Positions 33,660-43,491 of a DNA stretch of 64,000 nucleotides are shown piece after piece. Position 1 is the first letter of the stretch. Every line of letters begins with the position of its first letter. The notes beneath the pieces were generated by a model. That model had not been told where the DNA came from. It searched no databases and was given only the letters and a program-made list of their open reading frames with translations. The position numbers and the translations under genes are program-made. The stretch is from Actinokineospora baliensis (GTDB lineage Bacteria; Actinomycetota; Actinomycetes; Mycobacteriales; Pseudonocardiaceae), in contig NZ_JAFBCK010000001.1 of the NCBI RefSeq assembly GCF_016907695.1, positions 2,845,001 through 2,909,000 on the forward strand, read 5' to 3'.

Positions 33660-35111
33660 GTGTCGCGTTTCGTCGACCGGGTCGTCATCCACGTGGCTGC
33701 GGGCAGCGGCGGCAACGGGTGCGCTTCGGTGCACCGCGAGAAGTACAAGCCCCTCGGCGGGCCGGACGGCGGCGACGGCGGCAACGGTGGCGACGTCGTG
33801 CTCGTCGTCGACAACAACGTGCACACGCTGCTGGACTTCCACTTCCGCCCGCACGCCAGCGCCGACAGCGGCAAGCAGGGGCAGGGCGCCAACCGCGACG
33901 GCGCGACCGGCGCGGACCTCGAGCTGCCGGTGCCGGACGGCACGGTCGTGCTCGACGCCGACGGTGAGGTCGTGGTCGACCTGGTCGGTCACGGCACCCG
34001 CTTCATCGCCGCCCGCGGCGGCCGCGGTGGCCTCGGCAACGCCGCGTTGGCCTCCAAGGCCCGCCGGGCGCCCGGGTTCGCGCTGCTCGGCGAGCCGGGG
34101 GAGGCCAGGGACCTGGTCCTGGAGCTGCGGTCGGTGGCCGACGCCGGGCTGCTGGGGTTCCCCTCGGCAGGCAAGTCGTCGCTGATCTCGGTGCTGTCCT
34201 CGGCCAAGCCGAAGATCGCCGACTACCCGTTCACCACCCTGGTGCCGAACCTGGGCGTGGTCACCGCGGGCGACTCGGTCTACACCATCGCCGACGTGCC
34301 CGGCCTGATCCCCGGCGCCAGCCAGGGCAAGGGCCTCGGCCTGGACTTCCTGCGGCACATCGAGCGCTGCTCGGTGCTGGTGCACGTGATCGACTGCGCC
34401 ACCTTCGAGCCCGACCGCGACCCGCTGTCGGACATCGACGCGCTGGAAGAGGAACTGGCCCGCTACACCCCCGCCCTCGGCGGCACCCTCGCCGACCGGC
34501 CCCGGGTGGTCGTGCTCAACAAGGTCGACGTCCCCGACGCGCGCGAGCTCGCTGAGCTGGTGCGCCCGGAGATCGAGGCGCGCGGACTGCCGGTGTTCGA
34601 GCTGTCCACGGTGACCAGGACCGGGCTGCGCGAGTTCAGCTTCGCGCTGGCCAAGGTCATCGAGGAGGACCGGGCCAGCAAGCCCGCGCCCGAGGCCACC
34701 CGCATCGTGCTGCGGCCCACCGCGGTCGACGACGCGGGCTTCACCGTCGAGCACGACCCGCACGACGACACCGGGTTCATCGTGCGCGGCGAGCGGCCCG
34801 ACCGCTGGGTCCGCCAGACCGACTTCAACAACACCGAGGCCGTCGGGTACCTGGCCGACCGCCTGGCTCGCCTGGGCGTCGAGGAGGCCCTGGCGAAGGC
34901 GGGCGCGGTCCCGGGTTGCCCGGTCACCATCGGCGGCGTCACGTTCGACTGGGAACCCTCTACCCCCGCGGGCGTGGCGGTGATGATGCACAACCGGGGC
35001 AGCGACCCGCGGTTGGAGCAGAACACCCGCGCGGGAGCGACCGAGCGCAAGGCGGCCAAGGTCGCCCGCCGCACCCCGTTCGAGGAGATGCTCGACGAGG
35101 ACGACGAGTGA
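33660..35111 (+). CDS. obg: GTPase Obg (CgtA)
   Basis: Ribosome-associated GTPase for 50S maturation. 483 residues: glycine-rich Obg fold (1-160, [14 protein letters not shown]), G domain with P-loop [10 protein letters not shown] near 165, DVPGLIPGA, and NKVD, then the C-terminal OCT domain (about 350-430). The tail is acidic/basic, ending in DEDDE. GTG 33660 has GAGAGG upstream. Its stop overlaps the proB GTG (GTGA). Confidence 0.97.
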   Translation: MSRFVDRVVIHVAAGSGGNGCASVHREKYKPLGGPDGGDGGNGGDVVLVVDNNVHTLLDFHFRPHASADSGKQGQGANRDGATGADLELPVPDGTVVLDADGEVVVDLVGHGTRFIAARGGRGGLGNAALASKARRAPGFALLGEPGEARDLVLELRSVADAGLLGFPSAGKSSLISVLSSAKPKIADYPFTTLVPNLGVVTAGDSVYTIADVPGLIPGASQGKGLGLDFLRHIERCSVLVHVIDCATFEPDRDPLSDIDALEEELARYTPALGGTLADRPRVVVLNKVDVPDARELAELVRPEIEARGLPVFELSTVTRTGLREFSFALAKVIEEDRASKPAPEATRIVLRPTAVDDAGFTVEHDPHDDTGFIVRGERPDRWVRQTDFNNTEAVGYLADRLARLGVEEALAKAGAVPGCPVTIGGVTFDWEPSTPAGVAVMMHNRGSDPRLEQNTRAGATERKAAKVARRTPFEEMLDEDDE

Positions 35112-36223
35112 GCACCCGCGCCGCGGTCGCCGGAGCCCGGCTGGTCGTGGTCAAGGTGGGGTCGTCCTCGCTGACCACGGCCGAGGGCGGCCTCGACCCG
35201 GCGCGGTTGGACGCGCTGGTCGACGCGGTCGCCGCCCGCCGGGCCGCCGGGAGCCAGGTGGTGCTGGTGTCCTCGGGTGCCATCGCGGCCGGTCTGGCCC
35301 CGCTCGGCCTGGCCAGGCGCCCGCGTGACCTCGCCACCCAGCAGGCGGCCGCCAGCGTCGGCCAGATCGCGCTGGGGCACGCGTACGTGGCCTCCTTCGG
35401 GCGCTACAGCCTGCGCGTGGGTCAGGTCCTGCTGACCGCGGACGACATCGTCCGCCGCTCGCACTACCGCAACGCCCAGCGCACCCTGACCCGCCTGCTC
35501 GCGCTCGGCGCGGTCCCGGTGGTCAACGAGAACGACACCGTCGCCACCGAGGAGATCCGCTTCGGCGACAACGACCGCCTAGCCGCCCTCGTCGCCCACC
35601 TCATCGGCGCCGACGCCCTGGTCCTGCTGTCCGATGTGGACGCGCTCTACGACGGCGACCCTCGGCTGGGTGCCGCTCGCCGCATCACCGAGGTGGCTGG
35701 CGAGTCCGATGTGGAGGGTGTGCGCGCTGGCGCGGTCGGCGCCTCCGGCCTGGGCACCGGCGGCATGGCCTCCAAGCTCGCCGCGGCGCGCTTGGCCTCC
35801 GCCGCGGGCGTCCCGGTTCTGCTGGCCGCCGCGGCCGACGCACCGCAAGCCCTCGGCCCCGCCGACGTGGGCACCGCCTTCGCCCCCACCGGACGCAGGC
35901 TGACCTCCCGCCGGTTCTGGCTCGCCTACGCGGCGGACGCCACCGGAACCCTGACCCTCGACGACGGTGCTGTTGACGCGGTCGTCGACCGGCGCCGCTC
36001 CCTGCTCGCGGCGGGCATCACCACCGTCAAAGGCGATTTCCAGGCGGGTGACGTGGTCGAGTTGGCCACTCCCACCGGCCGTGTGATCGCCCGGGGCATC
36101 ACCAACTTCGACGCCGCCGAGCTCCCCGCGCTCATCGGCCACTCGACCCACGACTTGCCCACCGACCGCCGCAGGGAAGTGGTCCACGCCGACGACCTGG
36201 TCCCGCTCCCGCTCACGCGCTAG
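35108..36223 (+). CDS. proB: Glutamate 5-kinase
   Basis: Phosphorylates glutamate, the first step of proline synthesis. 371 residues: amino acid kinase domain ([50 protein letters not shown]) and C-terminal PUA domain (about 280-360). The start overlaps obg by 4 nt, as in mycobacteria. proA, often downstream, is absent: a terminator follows and the next genes are on the other strand. Confidence 0.97.
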   Translation: MSTRAAVAGARLVVVKVGSSSLTTAEGGLDPARLDALVDAVAARRAAGSQVVLVSSGAIAAGLAPLGLARRPRDLATQQAAASVGQIALGHAYVASFGRYSLRVGQVLLTADDIVRRSHYRNAQRTLTRLLALGAVPVVNENDTVATEEIRFGDNDRLAALVAHLIGADALVLLSDVDALYDGDPRLGAARRITEVAGESDVEGVRAGAVGASGLGTGGMASKLAAARLASAAGVPVLLAAAADAPQALGPADVGTAFAPTGRRLTSRRFWLAYAADATGTLTLDDGAVDAVVDRRRSLLAAGITTVKGDFQAGDVVELATPTGRVIARGITNFDAAELPALIGHSTHDLPTDRRREVVHADDLVPLPLTR

Positions 36224-36284
36224 CGGTGTTCAGTTGTCCCGGCGGCCTCGCCGGGTCGTCCTCCTTTCTCTCGTCAGTGGTTCC

Positions 36285-36318
36285 CCGCCTGCCGGTCAAC
36301 CGGATGACCGGCAGGCGG
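36285..36318. terminator. Bidirectional hairpin between proB and recQ-like gene
   Basis: Perfect 13-bp stem CCGCCTGCCGGTC / GACCGGCAGGCGG, 8-nt loop, between two convergent genes. Confidence 0.8.
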
Positions 36319-36333
36319 AGTGGTCTTGGCTGA

Positions 36334-38430
36334 TCAGCTCGTCGTCGCCAAGGCGAACGGCAGCACCGCGCTCGCCCCGGAGTCCCGCAGCAGCGCGGTG
36401 GCCACCGTCATCGTCCAGCCGCTGTCGATGCGGTCGTCGACCAAGAGGATCGGGCCCTCCGTCTCGCTGACCCGCGTCGCCAACTCCGCACCCACCGACA
36501 TCGACTTCCACAGCCACGCCAACCGTTGCGCGCTGTTGGCCTGCGGAGCCGACGCGCCCACGGTGACCTCGCCCAACACCGGGAGCCTGCCGATCGCTCC
36601 GATCTGGGCGCCCAGGCTGGCCACCAGCCGGGGACGACGGGACGACCCGACGGTCACCACCCCCGCGGGTCGTTTCTCCCAGCCCCACGCGGCCAGCACC
36701 TTCACGCAGGCGTCGACCAGGTCCGCGGGAACCTCTCCGTCCTCTGTGGACGAGAAGAGCTCGCGCAGCCGGTTGCCCCAGCCGATGTCGGTCATCCGAC
36801 CCAGCGCTCGTCCCGGTTCCGCCAGCCGGGTGGCGGGGATCTTGCCCGAGAGTTCGACGCCGAGCGATGCCATCGCTGTTGGCCAGGCCTTCTTCGGCGT
36901 GATCTCGACCCCTGGCCGCCGCAGTTTCTCCTGTGCGATGGCCATTTCCGCCGCCGAGACCTCGACCTCCCACCGTTGGCCGGTGCAGTTGTCGCACCGG
37001 CCGCACGGCGCGGCGTGCGGGTCGTCGAGTTGGCGCAGCAGGAACTCCATGCGGCAGCCCGGCGTCTCCAGGTAGTCGAGGATCGCGTTCTGCTCGGCCG
37101 TGCGGGCGGCCGCGATCCGCCCGTACCGTTCGGCGTCGTACTCCCAGGACTGGCCCGTGTACTCCCAGCCGCCGCGCACCCGCCGGACCGCTCCGTCCAC
37201 GTCGAGGACCTTCAGCACCATCTCCAGGCGGCCACGCGACAGGTCCACCCGCGGCTCCAGCGCCATGGTGGACAGCGGTTTGCCCGCCTCGCCCAGCGCA
37301 TCGATCACCTGGCGCACGTAGTGCTCCGGCGGGAACGCCAACGAGGCGAAGTACGCCCAGATGTCTTTGTCCTCGGTGCCCGGCAGCAGCACCACATCCG
37401 CCCGTAGGACGCCACGACCAGCACGCCCGATCTGTTGGTAGTACGCGATAGGCGACTGTGGGGCGCCTACGTGCACCACGAACCCCAGGTCTGGCTTGTC
37501 GAACCCCATCCCGAGCGCGGAGGTCGCCACCAGGGCCTTGACCTTGTTGCCCAGCAAGTCGTCCTCGGCGCGGAGCCTGTCGGTGATATCGGTCCGACCC
37601 GTGTAAGAGGAGACCTCGAACCCGCGCTCACGCAAGAACGAAGCCAGCTCCTCGGCCGCCGCGACCGTCAGCGTGTAGATGATTCCGGACCCGTCGAGCT
37701 TGCCCAGGTTCTCCGCCAGCCAAGCCCACCGCGCCTGCGGGGTCGGTAGCCGCACTACGCCCAAGCGGAGGCTCTCCCGGTCCAGCGGTCCACGGAGGAC
37801 AAGGGCGTCTTCGGTGCCGAGCCCCAACTGGTGCGCCACGTCCTGCACCACGCGGTTGTTCGCGGTCGCCGTCGTCGCGAGGACCGGTACCCCGTCGGGG
37901 AGTTCGCCGAGGAGCGTCCTCAGCCGACGGTAGTCCGGCCGGAAGTCGTGGCCCCAGTCGGAGATGCAGTGCGCCTCGTCGACCACCAGCATCCCGGCGG
38001 ACGCGGTCAGGCTGGGCAGCACCGTGTCGCGGAAATCGGGGTTGTTCAGCCGTTCCGGGCTCACCAGCAGGACGTCCACATCGCCGTCCGCCACGGCCTC
38101 CTGGACCTGCTGCCACTCCTCGGGGTTCGACGAGTTGATCGTCGCCGCCCGCACCCCGGCCCGCGCGGCCGCGTCGACCTGGTTGCGCATGAGGGCCAGC
38201 AGCGGCGACACGATCACCGTGGGGCCCTCACCGAGCTCCCGCAGCAGCGCGGTGGCCACGAAGTACACAGCGGACTTGCCCCACCCCGTCCGTTGCACCA
38301 CTAACGCACGGCGGCGGCGCGCGACCAGGGCCTCGATGGCGGTCCACTGGTCGTCGCGCAAGGTCGCCCCGGGTCCGGCCAGGGCTCGTAGTCGTTCTTC
38401 CGCCGAGTGTCGAAGTGCGTTGTCGTCCAC
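36334..38430 (-). CDS. RecQ-family DNA helicase with C-terminal phosphoribosyltransferase-like domain
   Basis: 698 residues. Helicase domain: Walker A QRTGWGKS at 46-53, DEAH at 151-154 (VVDEAHCISDWGHD), motif VI YYQQIGRAGR. A RecQ zinc site follows (GCRMEFLL ... CGRCDNCTG). The last ~150 residues are not RecQ but carry a PRPP-loop signature LLVDDRIDSGWT (about 662-673), as in ComF/type I phosphoribosyltransferases. This fusion is known in actinobacteria but its role is unclear. The usual RecQ HRDC domain is missing. GTG 38430 was chosen as the first start consistent with the domain; a perfect DnaA box lies 53 nt upstream. Confidence 0.92.
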   Translation of the reverse strand: MDDNALRHSAEERLRALAGPGATLRDDQWTAIEALVARRRRALVVQRTGWGKSAVYFVATALLRELGEGPTVIVSPLLALMRNQVDAAARAGVRAATINSSNPEEWQQVQEAVADGDVDVLLVSPERLNNPDFRDTVLPSLTASAGMLVVDEAHCISDWGHDFRPDYRRLRTLLGELPDGVPVLATTATANNRVVQDVAHQLGLGTEDALVLRGPLDRESLRLGVVRLPTPQARWAWLAENLGKLDGSGIIYTLTVAAAEELASFLRERGFEVSSYTGRTDITDRLRAEDDLLGNKVKALVATSALGMGFDKPDLGFVVHVGAPQSPIAYYQQIGRAGRGVLRADVVLLPGTEDKDIWAYFASLAFPPEHYVRQVIDALGEAGKPLSTMALEPRVDLSRGRLEMVLKVLDVDGAVRRVRGGWEYTGQSWEYDAERYGRIAAARTAEQNAILDYLETPGCRMEFLLRQLDDPHAAPCGRCDNCTGQRWEVEVSAAEMAIAQEKLRRPGVEITPKKAWPTAMASLGVELSGKIPATRLAEPGRALGRMTDIGWGNRLRELFSSTEDGEVPADLVDACVKVLAAWGWEKRPAGVVTVGSSRRPRLVASLGAQIGAIGRLPVLGEVTVGASAPQANSAQRLAWLWKSMSVGAELATRVSETEGPILLVDDRIDSGWTMTVATALLRDSGASAVLPFALATTS

Positions 38431-38482
38431 ATCACATGGATACAGCGCCGGGTGGACCGCCGTCGAGCGGGTCCCCCCAGCC

Positions 38483-38491
38483 TGTGGACAA
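38483..38491 (-). promoter_or_regulatory. DnaA box (TTGTCCACA on minus strand)
   Basis: Perfect match upstream of the RecQ-like gene; a second near-match GTGGACAA follows on the plus strand at about 38498-38505. Confidence 0.5.
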
Positions 38492-38585
38492 CTCCGGTGG
38501 ACAACCCGATCCCGCAGGTGGACCGGCCTCGCGCGGACGCGCACCATCCGCGCGAGGCAGGCCGCCCGGTCATCGTGACCGGGAT

Positions 38586-38619
38586 CTCCGGCGGGCGAAG
38601 CGGCGGCTTTCCGCCGGAG
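38586..38619 (-). terminator. Hairpin after the nitroreductase-family gene
   Basis: 9-bp stem CTCCGGCGG / CCGCCGGAG with a 16-nt loop, immediately after the leftward stop at 38623. Confidence 0.5.
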
Positions 38620-38622
38620 CCG

Positions 38623-39309
38623 TCAGATCCGCACCATGACCTGGTCGAGGTCCTTGCGGATCAGCCTCGGGACGGTCGCGTCCTGTGCGGGGTAGCCGAC
38701 CGGGATCACCGCGAACGCCTTTTCGTTCTTGGGCCGGTCGAGCACCTCGGAGAGGAACTTCATCGGGCTCGGCGTGTGGGTCAGCGCCGCGAGACCCGAC
38801 AGGTGCAGCGCGGTGAGCAGCATGCCGACGGCGATGCCTACTGACTCGTCGACGTAGTAGTGCTTGTGCTGGTCGCCTTCACCGTCGAGGTAGTACCGCT
38901 GCTCGAACACCACGATCAGGAACGGCGCGTCCGTGAGGTGCGGCTTGTTCTGGTCCGTCCCTAGAGGACGTAACGCAGACAGCCACTCCTCGCCGAGCCT
39001 GCCCGCGTAAGAGAGCTGCTCTTCCTTCTCAGCGGCTTCCCGGATCTGGGCCCGAACCTCGGGGTCGGTCACCAGGACGAACGTCCACGGCTGCTGGTGG
39101 GCACCCGAAGGAGCCGTCGCGGCCACCGCTATGGCGTCGATCACGACCTGCTCGGGCACCGGTTCCGTGGAGAACGCGCGCACGGTCCTGCGCTCGTCCA
39201 TCTTGGCGCGCAACTCGGCGGCAGCCTGCAGCGACTCCGCCGCGGTGACCCTGGCGGGCCGGTACGGCACGGGGTCGTACGGCTGATCGTGGATCGGTAT
39301 CCAAGCCAT
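38623..39309 (-). CDS. Nitroreductase-fold flavoprotein, iodotyrosine deiodinase-like
   Basis: 228 residues with FMN nitroreductase fold. Beyond the generic RRTVRAFS and GYPAQDATVP motifs, it has the run of signatures seen in iodotyrosine deiodinases: TAPSGAHQQPWTFVLV, EKEEQLSYAGRLGEEW, HKHYYVDESVGIAVGMLL, PSPMKFLSEVLDRPKNEK and DLDQVMV at the end. Bacterial homologues dehalogenate halotyrosines in vitro; the natural substrate in actinomycetes is not known. ATG 39309 was chosen over the upstream GTG for homologous start MAWIPIHD. Confidence 0.88.
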   Translation of the reverse strand: MAWIPIHDQPYDPVPYRPARVTAAESLQAAAELRAKMDERRTVRAFSTEPVPEQVVIDAIAVAATAPSGAHQQPWTFVLVTDPEVRAQIREAAEKEEQLSYAGRLGEEWLSALRPLGTDQNKPHLTDAPFLIVVFEQRYYLDGEGDQHKHYYVDESVGIAVGMLLTALHLSGLAALTHTPSPMKFLSEVLDRPKNEKAFAVIPVGYPAQDATVPRLIRKDLDQVMVRI

Positions 39310-39499
39310 GCGCGAGAGTCTCCCGGTCCATTGGCCACTCACGGTCATACCGATCCGGTCATAGGACCCGCGTCATGACCCGAACGGTGGTGTTCGGAAG
39401 TCGGCCGCGGCGGGCCCCGCGCATGATGTTGCTCATACCGGGACGCCGTCATCGGCGCATGTCAGGACGCCGGGCGGGGGCCGCCGTAGGCTCGCGGGC

Positions 39500-40090
39500 A
39501 TGGCTCGCCGGATTGGCATCATGGGCGGCACCTTCGACCCCGTGCACCACGGTCACCTCGTGGCCGCGAGTGAGGTGCAGGCGCGGTTCGACCTCGACGA
39601 GGTGGTGTTCGTGCCCACCGGGGTGCCGTGGCAGAAGGACGGCCAGCAGGTCAGCGCCGCGGAGGACCGGTACCTGATGACCGTCGTCGCCACCGCGTCC
39701 AACCCCCGGTTCTCCGTCAGCCGGGTCGACATCGACCGCACCGGGGTCACCTACACGGTCGACACGCTGCGTGACCTCAACGCGCGCTACCCCGACGCCG
39801 AGCTGTTCTTCATCACCGGCGCCGACGCCCTGGAGCAGATCCTGTCCTGGCACCGCGCCGAGGAGCTGTTCACCCTGGCCCACTTCGTGGGCGTGACCAG
39901 GCCCGGGTACAGCCTGGCCGACGCCCACCTGCCCTCCGGCACGGTCAGCCTGGTCGAGGTGCCCGCCCTCGCCATCTCCTCCACCGACTGCCGCGCGCGC
40001 GTCGCCTCGGGCCTGCCCGTGTGGTACCTCGTCCCCGACGGGGTGGTGCAGTACATCTCCAAGCGCCACCTCTACGCCGCCGAGGACTGA
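39500..40090 (+). CDS. nadD: Nicotinate-nucleotide adenylyltransferase
   Basis: Makes deamido-NAD from NaMN and ATP. 196 residues. [16 protein letters not shown] (with the HxGH loop), [21 protein letters not shown] and [12 protein letters not shown] (the ISSTxxR motif). TAGGCT (39487-39492) lies 7 nt before ATG 39500, pointing to a leaderless mRNA. nadD-rsfS-gpgP-octT order as in mycobacteria. Confidence 0.97.
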   Translation: MARRIGIMGGTFDPVHHGHLVAASEVQARFDLDEVVFVPTGVPWQKDGQQVSAAEDRYLMTVVATASNPRFSVSRVDIDRTGVTYTVDTLRDLNARYPDAELFFITGADALEQILSWHRAEELFTLAHFVGVTRPGYSLADAHLPSGTVSLVEVPALAISSTDCRARVASGLPVWYLVPDGVVQYISKRHLYAAED

Positions 40091-40153
40091 CCGCGAGCGC
40101 TCACCCGGTACCCTCGACTGGTTGGACCCCGGGAAAGCGGAACGAGGAGTGAC

Positions 40154-40555
40154 GTGGCAGCGACGCACGAGGCACGCGAACTGGCACTGGTCGCGGCCGG
40201 TGCGGCGGCCGACAAGAAGGCCGCCGACGTGATCGTGCTGGACGTCTCCGACCAGCTCGTGATCACCGACTGCTTCGTGATCGCCTCCGCCGCCAACGAG
40301 CGGCAGGTCGGCGCGATCGTGGACGGCGTCGAGGAGAGGATGCGCGAGGCGGGCACCAAGCCGGTCCGCCGCGAGGGCGCCCGCGAGGGCCGCTGGGTGC
40401 TGCTGGACTTCGTCGACGTCGTGGTGCACATCCAGCACGCCGACGAGCGCTCGTTCTACGGCCTGGAGCGGCTGTGGAAGGACTGCCCGCGCATCGAGTT
40501 CGACATGGGCCCGCACACCGGCGAGGTGGGGGCCGCGGCCGAGGACGTCGAGTGA
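40154..40555 (+). CDS. rsfS: Ribosome silencing factor RsfS
   Basis: Binds L14 and blocks subunit joining in slow growth. 133 residues; KKAADVIVLDVSDQLVITDCFVIASA and EGAREGRWVLLDFVDVVVHIQ are diagnostic. GTG 40154 with GAGGAG upstream. Its stop overlaps the next GTG (GTGA). Confidence 0.97.
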   Translation: MAATHEARELALVAAGAAADKKAADVIVLDVSDQLVITDCFVIASAANERQVGAIVDGVEERMREAGTKPVRREGAREGRWVLLDFVDVVVHIQHADERSFYGLERLWKDCPRIEFDMGPHTGEVGAAAEDVE

Positions 40556-41166
40556 CCCTGCGCAGGCTCGTCCTGTGGCGCCACGGCGAGACCGACTACA
40601 ACGCCTCTGGCCGGATGCAGGGCCACATCGACTCGCACCTGACCGAGGTCGGCCGCAACCAGGCCCGCTTCGCCGTGCCCGCGCTTGCCCGGTTCTCCCC
40701 GGACCTCATCGTGGCCTCCGACCTGCGCCGGGCCACCGACACCGCCGCGGTGTTCAGCGAGGCCGTCGGGCTCCCGTTGCGGGTGGACAAGCGTTTGCGC
40801 GAGACCAACTTGGGGTTGTGGCAGGGCAGGACCGGTCCCGAGATCGACCTGGAGTGGCCGGGCGGTCGCGCTGAGTGGCAGACCGACGCGACCTGGACCC
40901 CGCCCGGCGGTGAGTCCCGGATCGAGGTGGCCGCCCGCGCGACCGAGGTGGTCACCGGGCTGGACGAGGGCACCGACGACACCGTCGTGCTGTGCGCGCA
41001 CGGCGGTCTTATCACCGCGCTGACTGGCAGCCTCTTGGAGCTACCGGTGGCGAACTGGTGGCAGCTGGGAGGCATCTCCAACTGCCATTGGACAGTGCTC
41101 GCCCGTAGAGAGACCAGCGGGCTCGCGTGGCGCTTGGTCGCCTACAACGTTGGCATCACCGGATAG
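40552..41166 (+). CDS. gpgP: Histidine phosphatase (GpgP-like)
   Basis: 204 residues, phosphoglycerate-mutase-like fold. LVLWRHGETDYN holds the catalytic His, and CAHGGLITALTG the second. The position after rsfS and before an SGNH protein matches mycobacterial Rv2419c, glucosyl-3-phosphoglycerate phosphatase, which acts in methylglucose lipopolysaccharide synthesis. Substrate assignment rests on synteny. Confidence 0.88.
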   Translation: MTLRRLVLWRHGETDYNASGRMQGHIDSHLTEVGRNQARFAVPALARFSPDLIVASDLRRATDTAAVFSEAVGLPLRVDKRLRETNLGLWQGRTGPEIDLEWPGGRAEWQTDATWTPPGGESRIEVAARATEVVTGLDEGTDDTVVLCAHGGLITALTGSLLELPVANWWQLGGISNCHWTVLARRETSGLAWRLVAYNVGITG

Positions 41167-41899
41167 GCCAACCCGGGCGACCGTGCTGATGTTCGGCGAC
41201 TCGCTGAGCTTCCACGGCCCCGACGGTCCCCACCCGGCCGACGACCCCCGCCTATGGCCGAACCTGGCCGCTGCCAGTGTGGGTGCCCGCACCGAGCTCT
41301 TCGCGGGCTTCGGCTGGACCGCACGTGACGCCTACTGGTGCCTTGTGGGGGACCCTCGCGTGTGGACGCACATGCCTAACGCCGACGTGTTGGTGCTGGC
41401 CATTGGCGGTATGGACACGCTGCCCTCGCCGCTACCGACCTACCTCCGTCAAGGCATCCGCTACCTCCGTCCGGACTGGTTGCGTCGCCGCGCCCGCGAG
41501 GCTTACCTGGCTGTCCAGCCATGGGCATCTCGCGTGACACGTGGGCGGCCAGTGGCGCTGCCCGCGGAACTGACCGTGCGGTACTTGAACGACATCGTGG
41601 TCGCTGTGTGGGCTCTTAGGCCTGACCTGCCGGTCGTGGTCATGTTGCCGTCTGTGCACCGGTCGTCCGCCTATGGTTATGTGCACACCGGTAGGCCCCG
41701 CGCGGTCGCTCTTGTGCGTGAATGGGCCAAGCGCAGTGGAGTGGTCCTGTTCGACGTAGCCGCGGTCATCGGCGACCACGTCATGGGTGGTCACGGCAAC
41801 CCAGACGGCATGCACTGGGGTTGGGACGGGCATCAGGCGGTGGCAGTGGCGTTGGCTGAGCACCTGGCGCCGCTGTTGGACGAGCTTCCGGACAACTAG
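41150..41899 (+). CDS. octT: SGNH-hydrolase-fold protein (OctT-like)
   Basis: 249 residues from TTG 41150. The nucleophile Ser18 is in FGDSLSFHG, and the C-terminal Asp-His is in NPDGMHWGWDGH. Synteny with Rv2418c suggests the octanoyltransferase acting on glucosylglycerate in methylglucose lipopolysaccharide synthesis, together with GpgP upstream. The start is uncertain: TTG 41150 overlaps gpgP by 17 nt; GTG 41183 would cut into the first strand. AGG, CTT and CTA codons are more frequent than usual. Confidence 0.82.
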   Translation: MASPDRPTRATVLMFGDSLSFHGPDGPHPADDPRLWPNLAAASVGARTELFAGFGWTARDAYWCLVGDPRVWTHMPNADVLVLAIGGMDTLPSPLPTYLRQGIRYLRPDWLRRRAREAYLAVQPWASRVTRGRPVALPAELTVRYLNDIVVAVWALRPDLPVVVMLPSVHRSSAYGYVHTGRPRAVALVREWAKRSGVVLFDVAAVIGDHVMGGHGNPDGMHWGWDGHQAVAVALAEHLAPLLDELPDN

Positions 41900-41910
41900 T
41901 CTCCTGTCAC

Positions 41911-42747
41911 GTGCCCTTCGCCGTGCTGACAGATTCCACCGCTTACCTGCCGGAAGGTGCGGCAGAGCGGAACGCGGTGCACGTAGTACCGCTTCTGGTG
42001 CGTGTGGACGGTCAGGAAGGTCGCGACGGCCTAGACATCGGTCCCGCCCAGTTGGCCGCCGCTCTACGCGATAGGCGGATGGTGACGACCTCTAGGCCCA
42101 ACCCGGCCGAGTTCGCCGCTACCTACCGCACGCTGCTGGACGCGGGTGCGGACGGTGTGCTGTCGGTACACCTGTCCCGCGAGCTGTCCGGCACCTGGGA
42201 GTCAGCGCGGTTGGCCTCGGAGGAGTTCGGCACCGCGGTGCGCGTCGTCGACTCCCGTACGACCGCCATGGGCCTGGGGTTCGCCGTGCTGCGAGCCGCC
42301 GAGGTGGCCGCGACGGGGGCGCCAGGCGCGGAGGTCGAGGCGGCTGCTGTGGCGGCGGCGGAGGCGACGAGGTGCTTCTTCGTCGTCGAGACCCTGGAGT
42401 ACCTGAGGCGCGGCGGCCGGATCGGCGCTGCGGCGGCGCTGCTGGGTACCGCGCTGGCGGTCAAGCCGATCTTGCACGTGGTCGACGGGCAGATCGTGCC
42501 GCTGGAGAAGGTGCGCACGACCAGTCGTGCGCTGGGGCGGCTGGTCGACCTCGCGGTGGACGCGGCGGGGGAGTCGCCGGTGCGGGTCGCGGTGCACCAC
42601 CTGGCCGACCCGGGGCGTGCCGCTGAGCTCGCCGCCCGACTCGCCGCGCGCCTGCCCTCGGCGACCTGCGTCGTGTCGGAACTCGGCGCCGTGATCGGCG
42701 CGCACACCGGTCCCGGGGTCCTCGGGGTGGTCGTCGCGCCTCGCTGA
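41911..42747 (+). CDS. DegV-family fatty-acid-binding protein
   Basis: 278 residues. TDSTAYLP at the N-terminus, TSRPNPAEF, VVDSRTTAMGLGF and LEYLRRGGRIGAAAALLG (the DegV R-x-G-R-I motif) are typical. Such proteins bind fatty acids for the fatty-acid kinase FakA; no FakA is visible here. TAGTCT (41897-41902) overlaps the octT stop and lies 8 nt before GTG 41911, so a leaderless transcript is possible. Confidence 0.93.
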   Translation: MPFAVLTDSTAYLPEGAAERNAVHVVPLLVRVDGQEGRDGLDIGPAQLAAALRDRRMVTTSRPNPAEFAATYRTLLDAGADGVLSVHLSRELSGTWESARLASEEFGTAVRVVDSRTTAMGLGFAVLRAAEVAATGAPGAEVEAAAVAAAEATRCFFVVETLEYLRRGGRIGAAAALLGTALAVKPILHVVDGQIVPLEKVRTTSRALGRLVDLAVDAAGESPVRVAVHHLADPGRAAELAARLAARLPSATCVVSELGAVIGAHTGPGVLGVVVAPR

Positions 42748-42755
42748 GGCCCGAG

Positions 42756-42764
42756 TTGTCCACA
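42756..42764 (+). promoter_or_regulatory. DnaA box (TTGTCCACA) upstream of comEA
   Basis: Perfect box 9 nt after the DegV stop, with a near-match CTGTCCACA about 10 nt further on (42775-42783). The only double cluster in the window. Confidence 0.5.
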
Positions 42765-42834
42765 ACCCCTCGGGCTGTCCACAGAAGACGGCGGCTACTT
42801 TCCGGGGTCTTGCGGGGTCCCTACCGTCGGTTCC

Positions 42835-43491
42835 ATGGCAGACACACAGCGCGTCAACCAGATCGACTCGGTACTGGCCCGGCTCGCCTCGATCGCGGGC
42901 CGCCCCTGGGACGGCGCCGCACCCGAGGTTCCCAGACCCCGCAGGCGCTTCTCGGCCGCGGTCGCCATCGGTCTCGTGGTCGTCGGCGCCCTCACACTCG
43001 GCGTCCTGACCCTTTCCGGCTCGCCCCCGACACCGGAGCCCGCCCCCGCGCTGGCCGCCGCTGCCGTCGACGAACCTCCGACCCCGAACATCGTGGTCGA
43101 CATCGTGGGCAAGGTCCGCGACCCCGGCCTCCGCACCCTCCCCGACGGCTCCCGCGTCGACGACGCGCTCCGAGCCAGCGGCGGAGCCCTCCCCGGTACC
43201 GACCTGACCACCCTCAACCTGGCCCGCAAACTGGTTGATGGCGAACAGATCCACGTCGGCCAACCAGCGCCACCCCCAACCGACCCCGAACCCGGCGGCA
43301 AGGTCAACCTCAACACAGCCACCCTCGCCCGCCTGGACACCCTCCCCGGCGTCGGCACCGTGACAGCCCAACGCATCCTCGACTGGCGCACCAAACACGG
43401 CCGCTTCACCAAAATCGACCAGCTGGGCGACGTGGAAGGCATCGGCCCAGCCCGCCTGGAAGCCCTCCGAGACCTAGTAGTCGTCCGATGA
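42835..43491 (+). CDS. comEA: ComEA-family DNA-binding protein
   Basis: 218 residues. One membrane helix at about 40-62 with cytoplasmic N-terminus, then a SLBB-like domain (VVDIVGKVRDPGLRTLPDG), a Pro-rich linker, and a C-terminal pair of helix-hairpin-helix motifs (KVNLNTATLARLDTLPGVG, then LGDVEGIGPARLEALRDL) that bind dsDNA. TACCGT (42822-42827) is 7 nt before ATG 42835. It is followed by a small overlapping membrane gene and comEC. Confidence 0.95.
   Translation: MADTQRVNQIDSVLARLASIAGRPWDGAAPEVPRPRRRFSAAVAIGLVVVGALTLGVLTLSGSPPTPEPAPALAAAAVDEPPTPNIVVDIVGKVRDPGLRTLPDGSRVDDALRASGGALPGTDLTTLNLARKLVDGEQIHVGQPAPPPTDPEPGGKVNLNTATLARLDTLPGVGTVTAQRILDWRTKHGRFTKIDQLGDVEGIGPARLEALRDLVVVR

Noticed and set aside
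32905..34185. 426-codon frame across rplU, rpmA and obg
   Set aside because: Runs out of frame over three certain genes and two intergenic regions.
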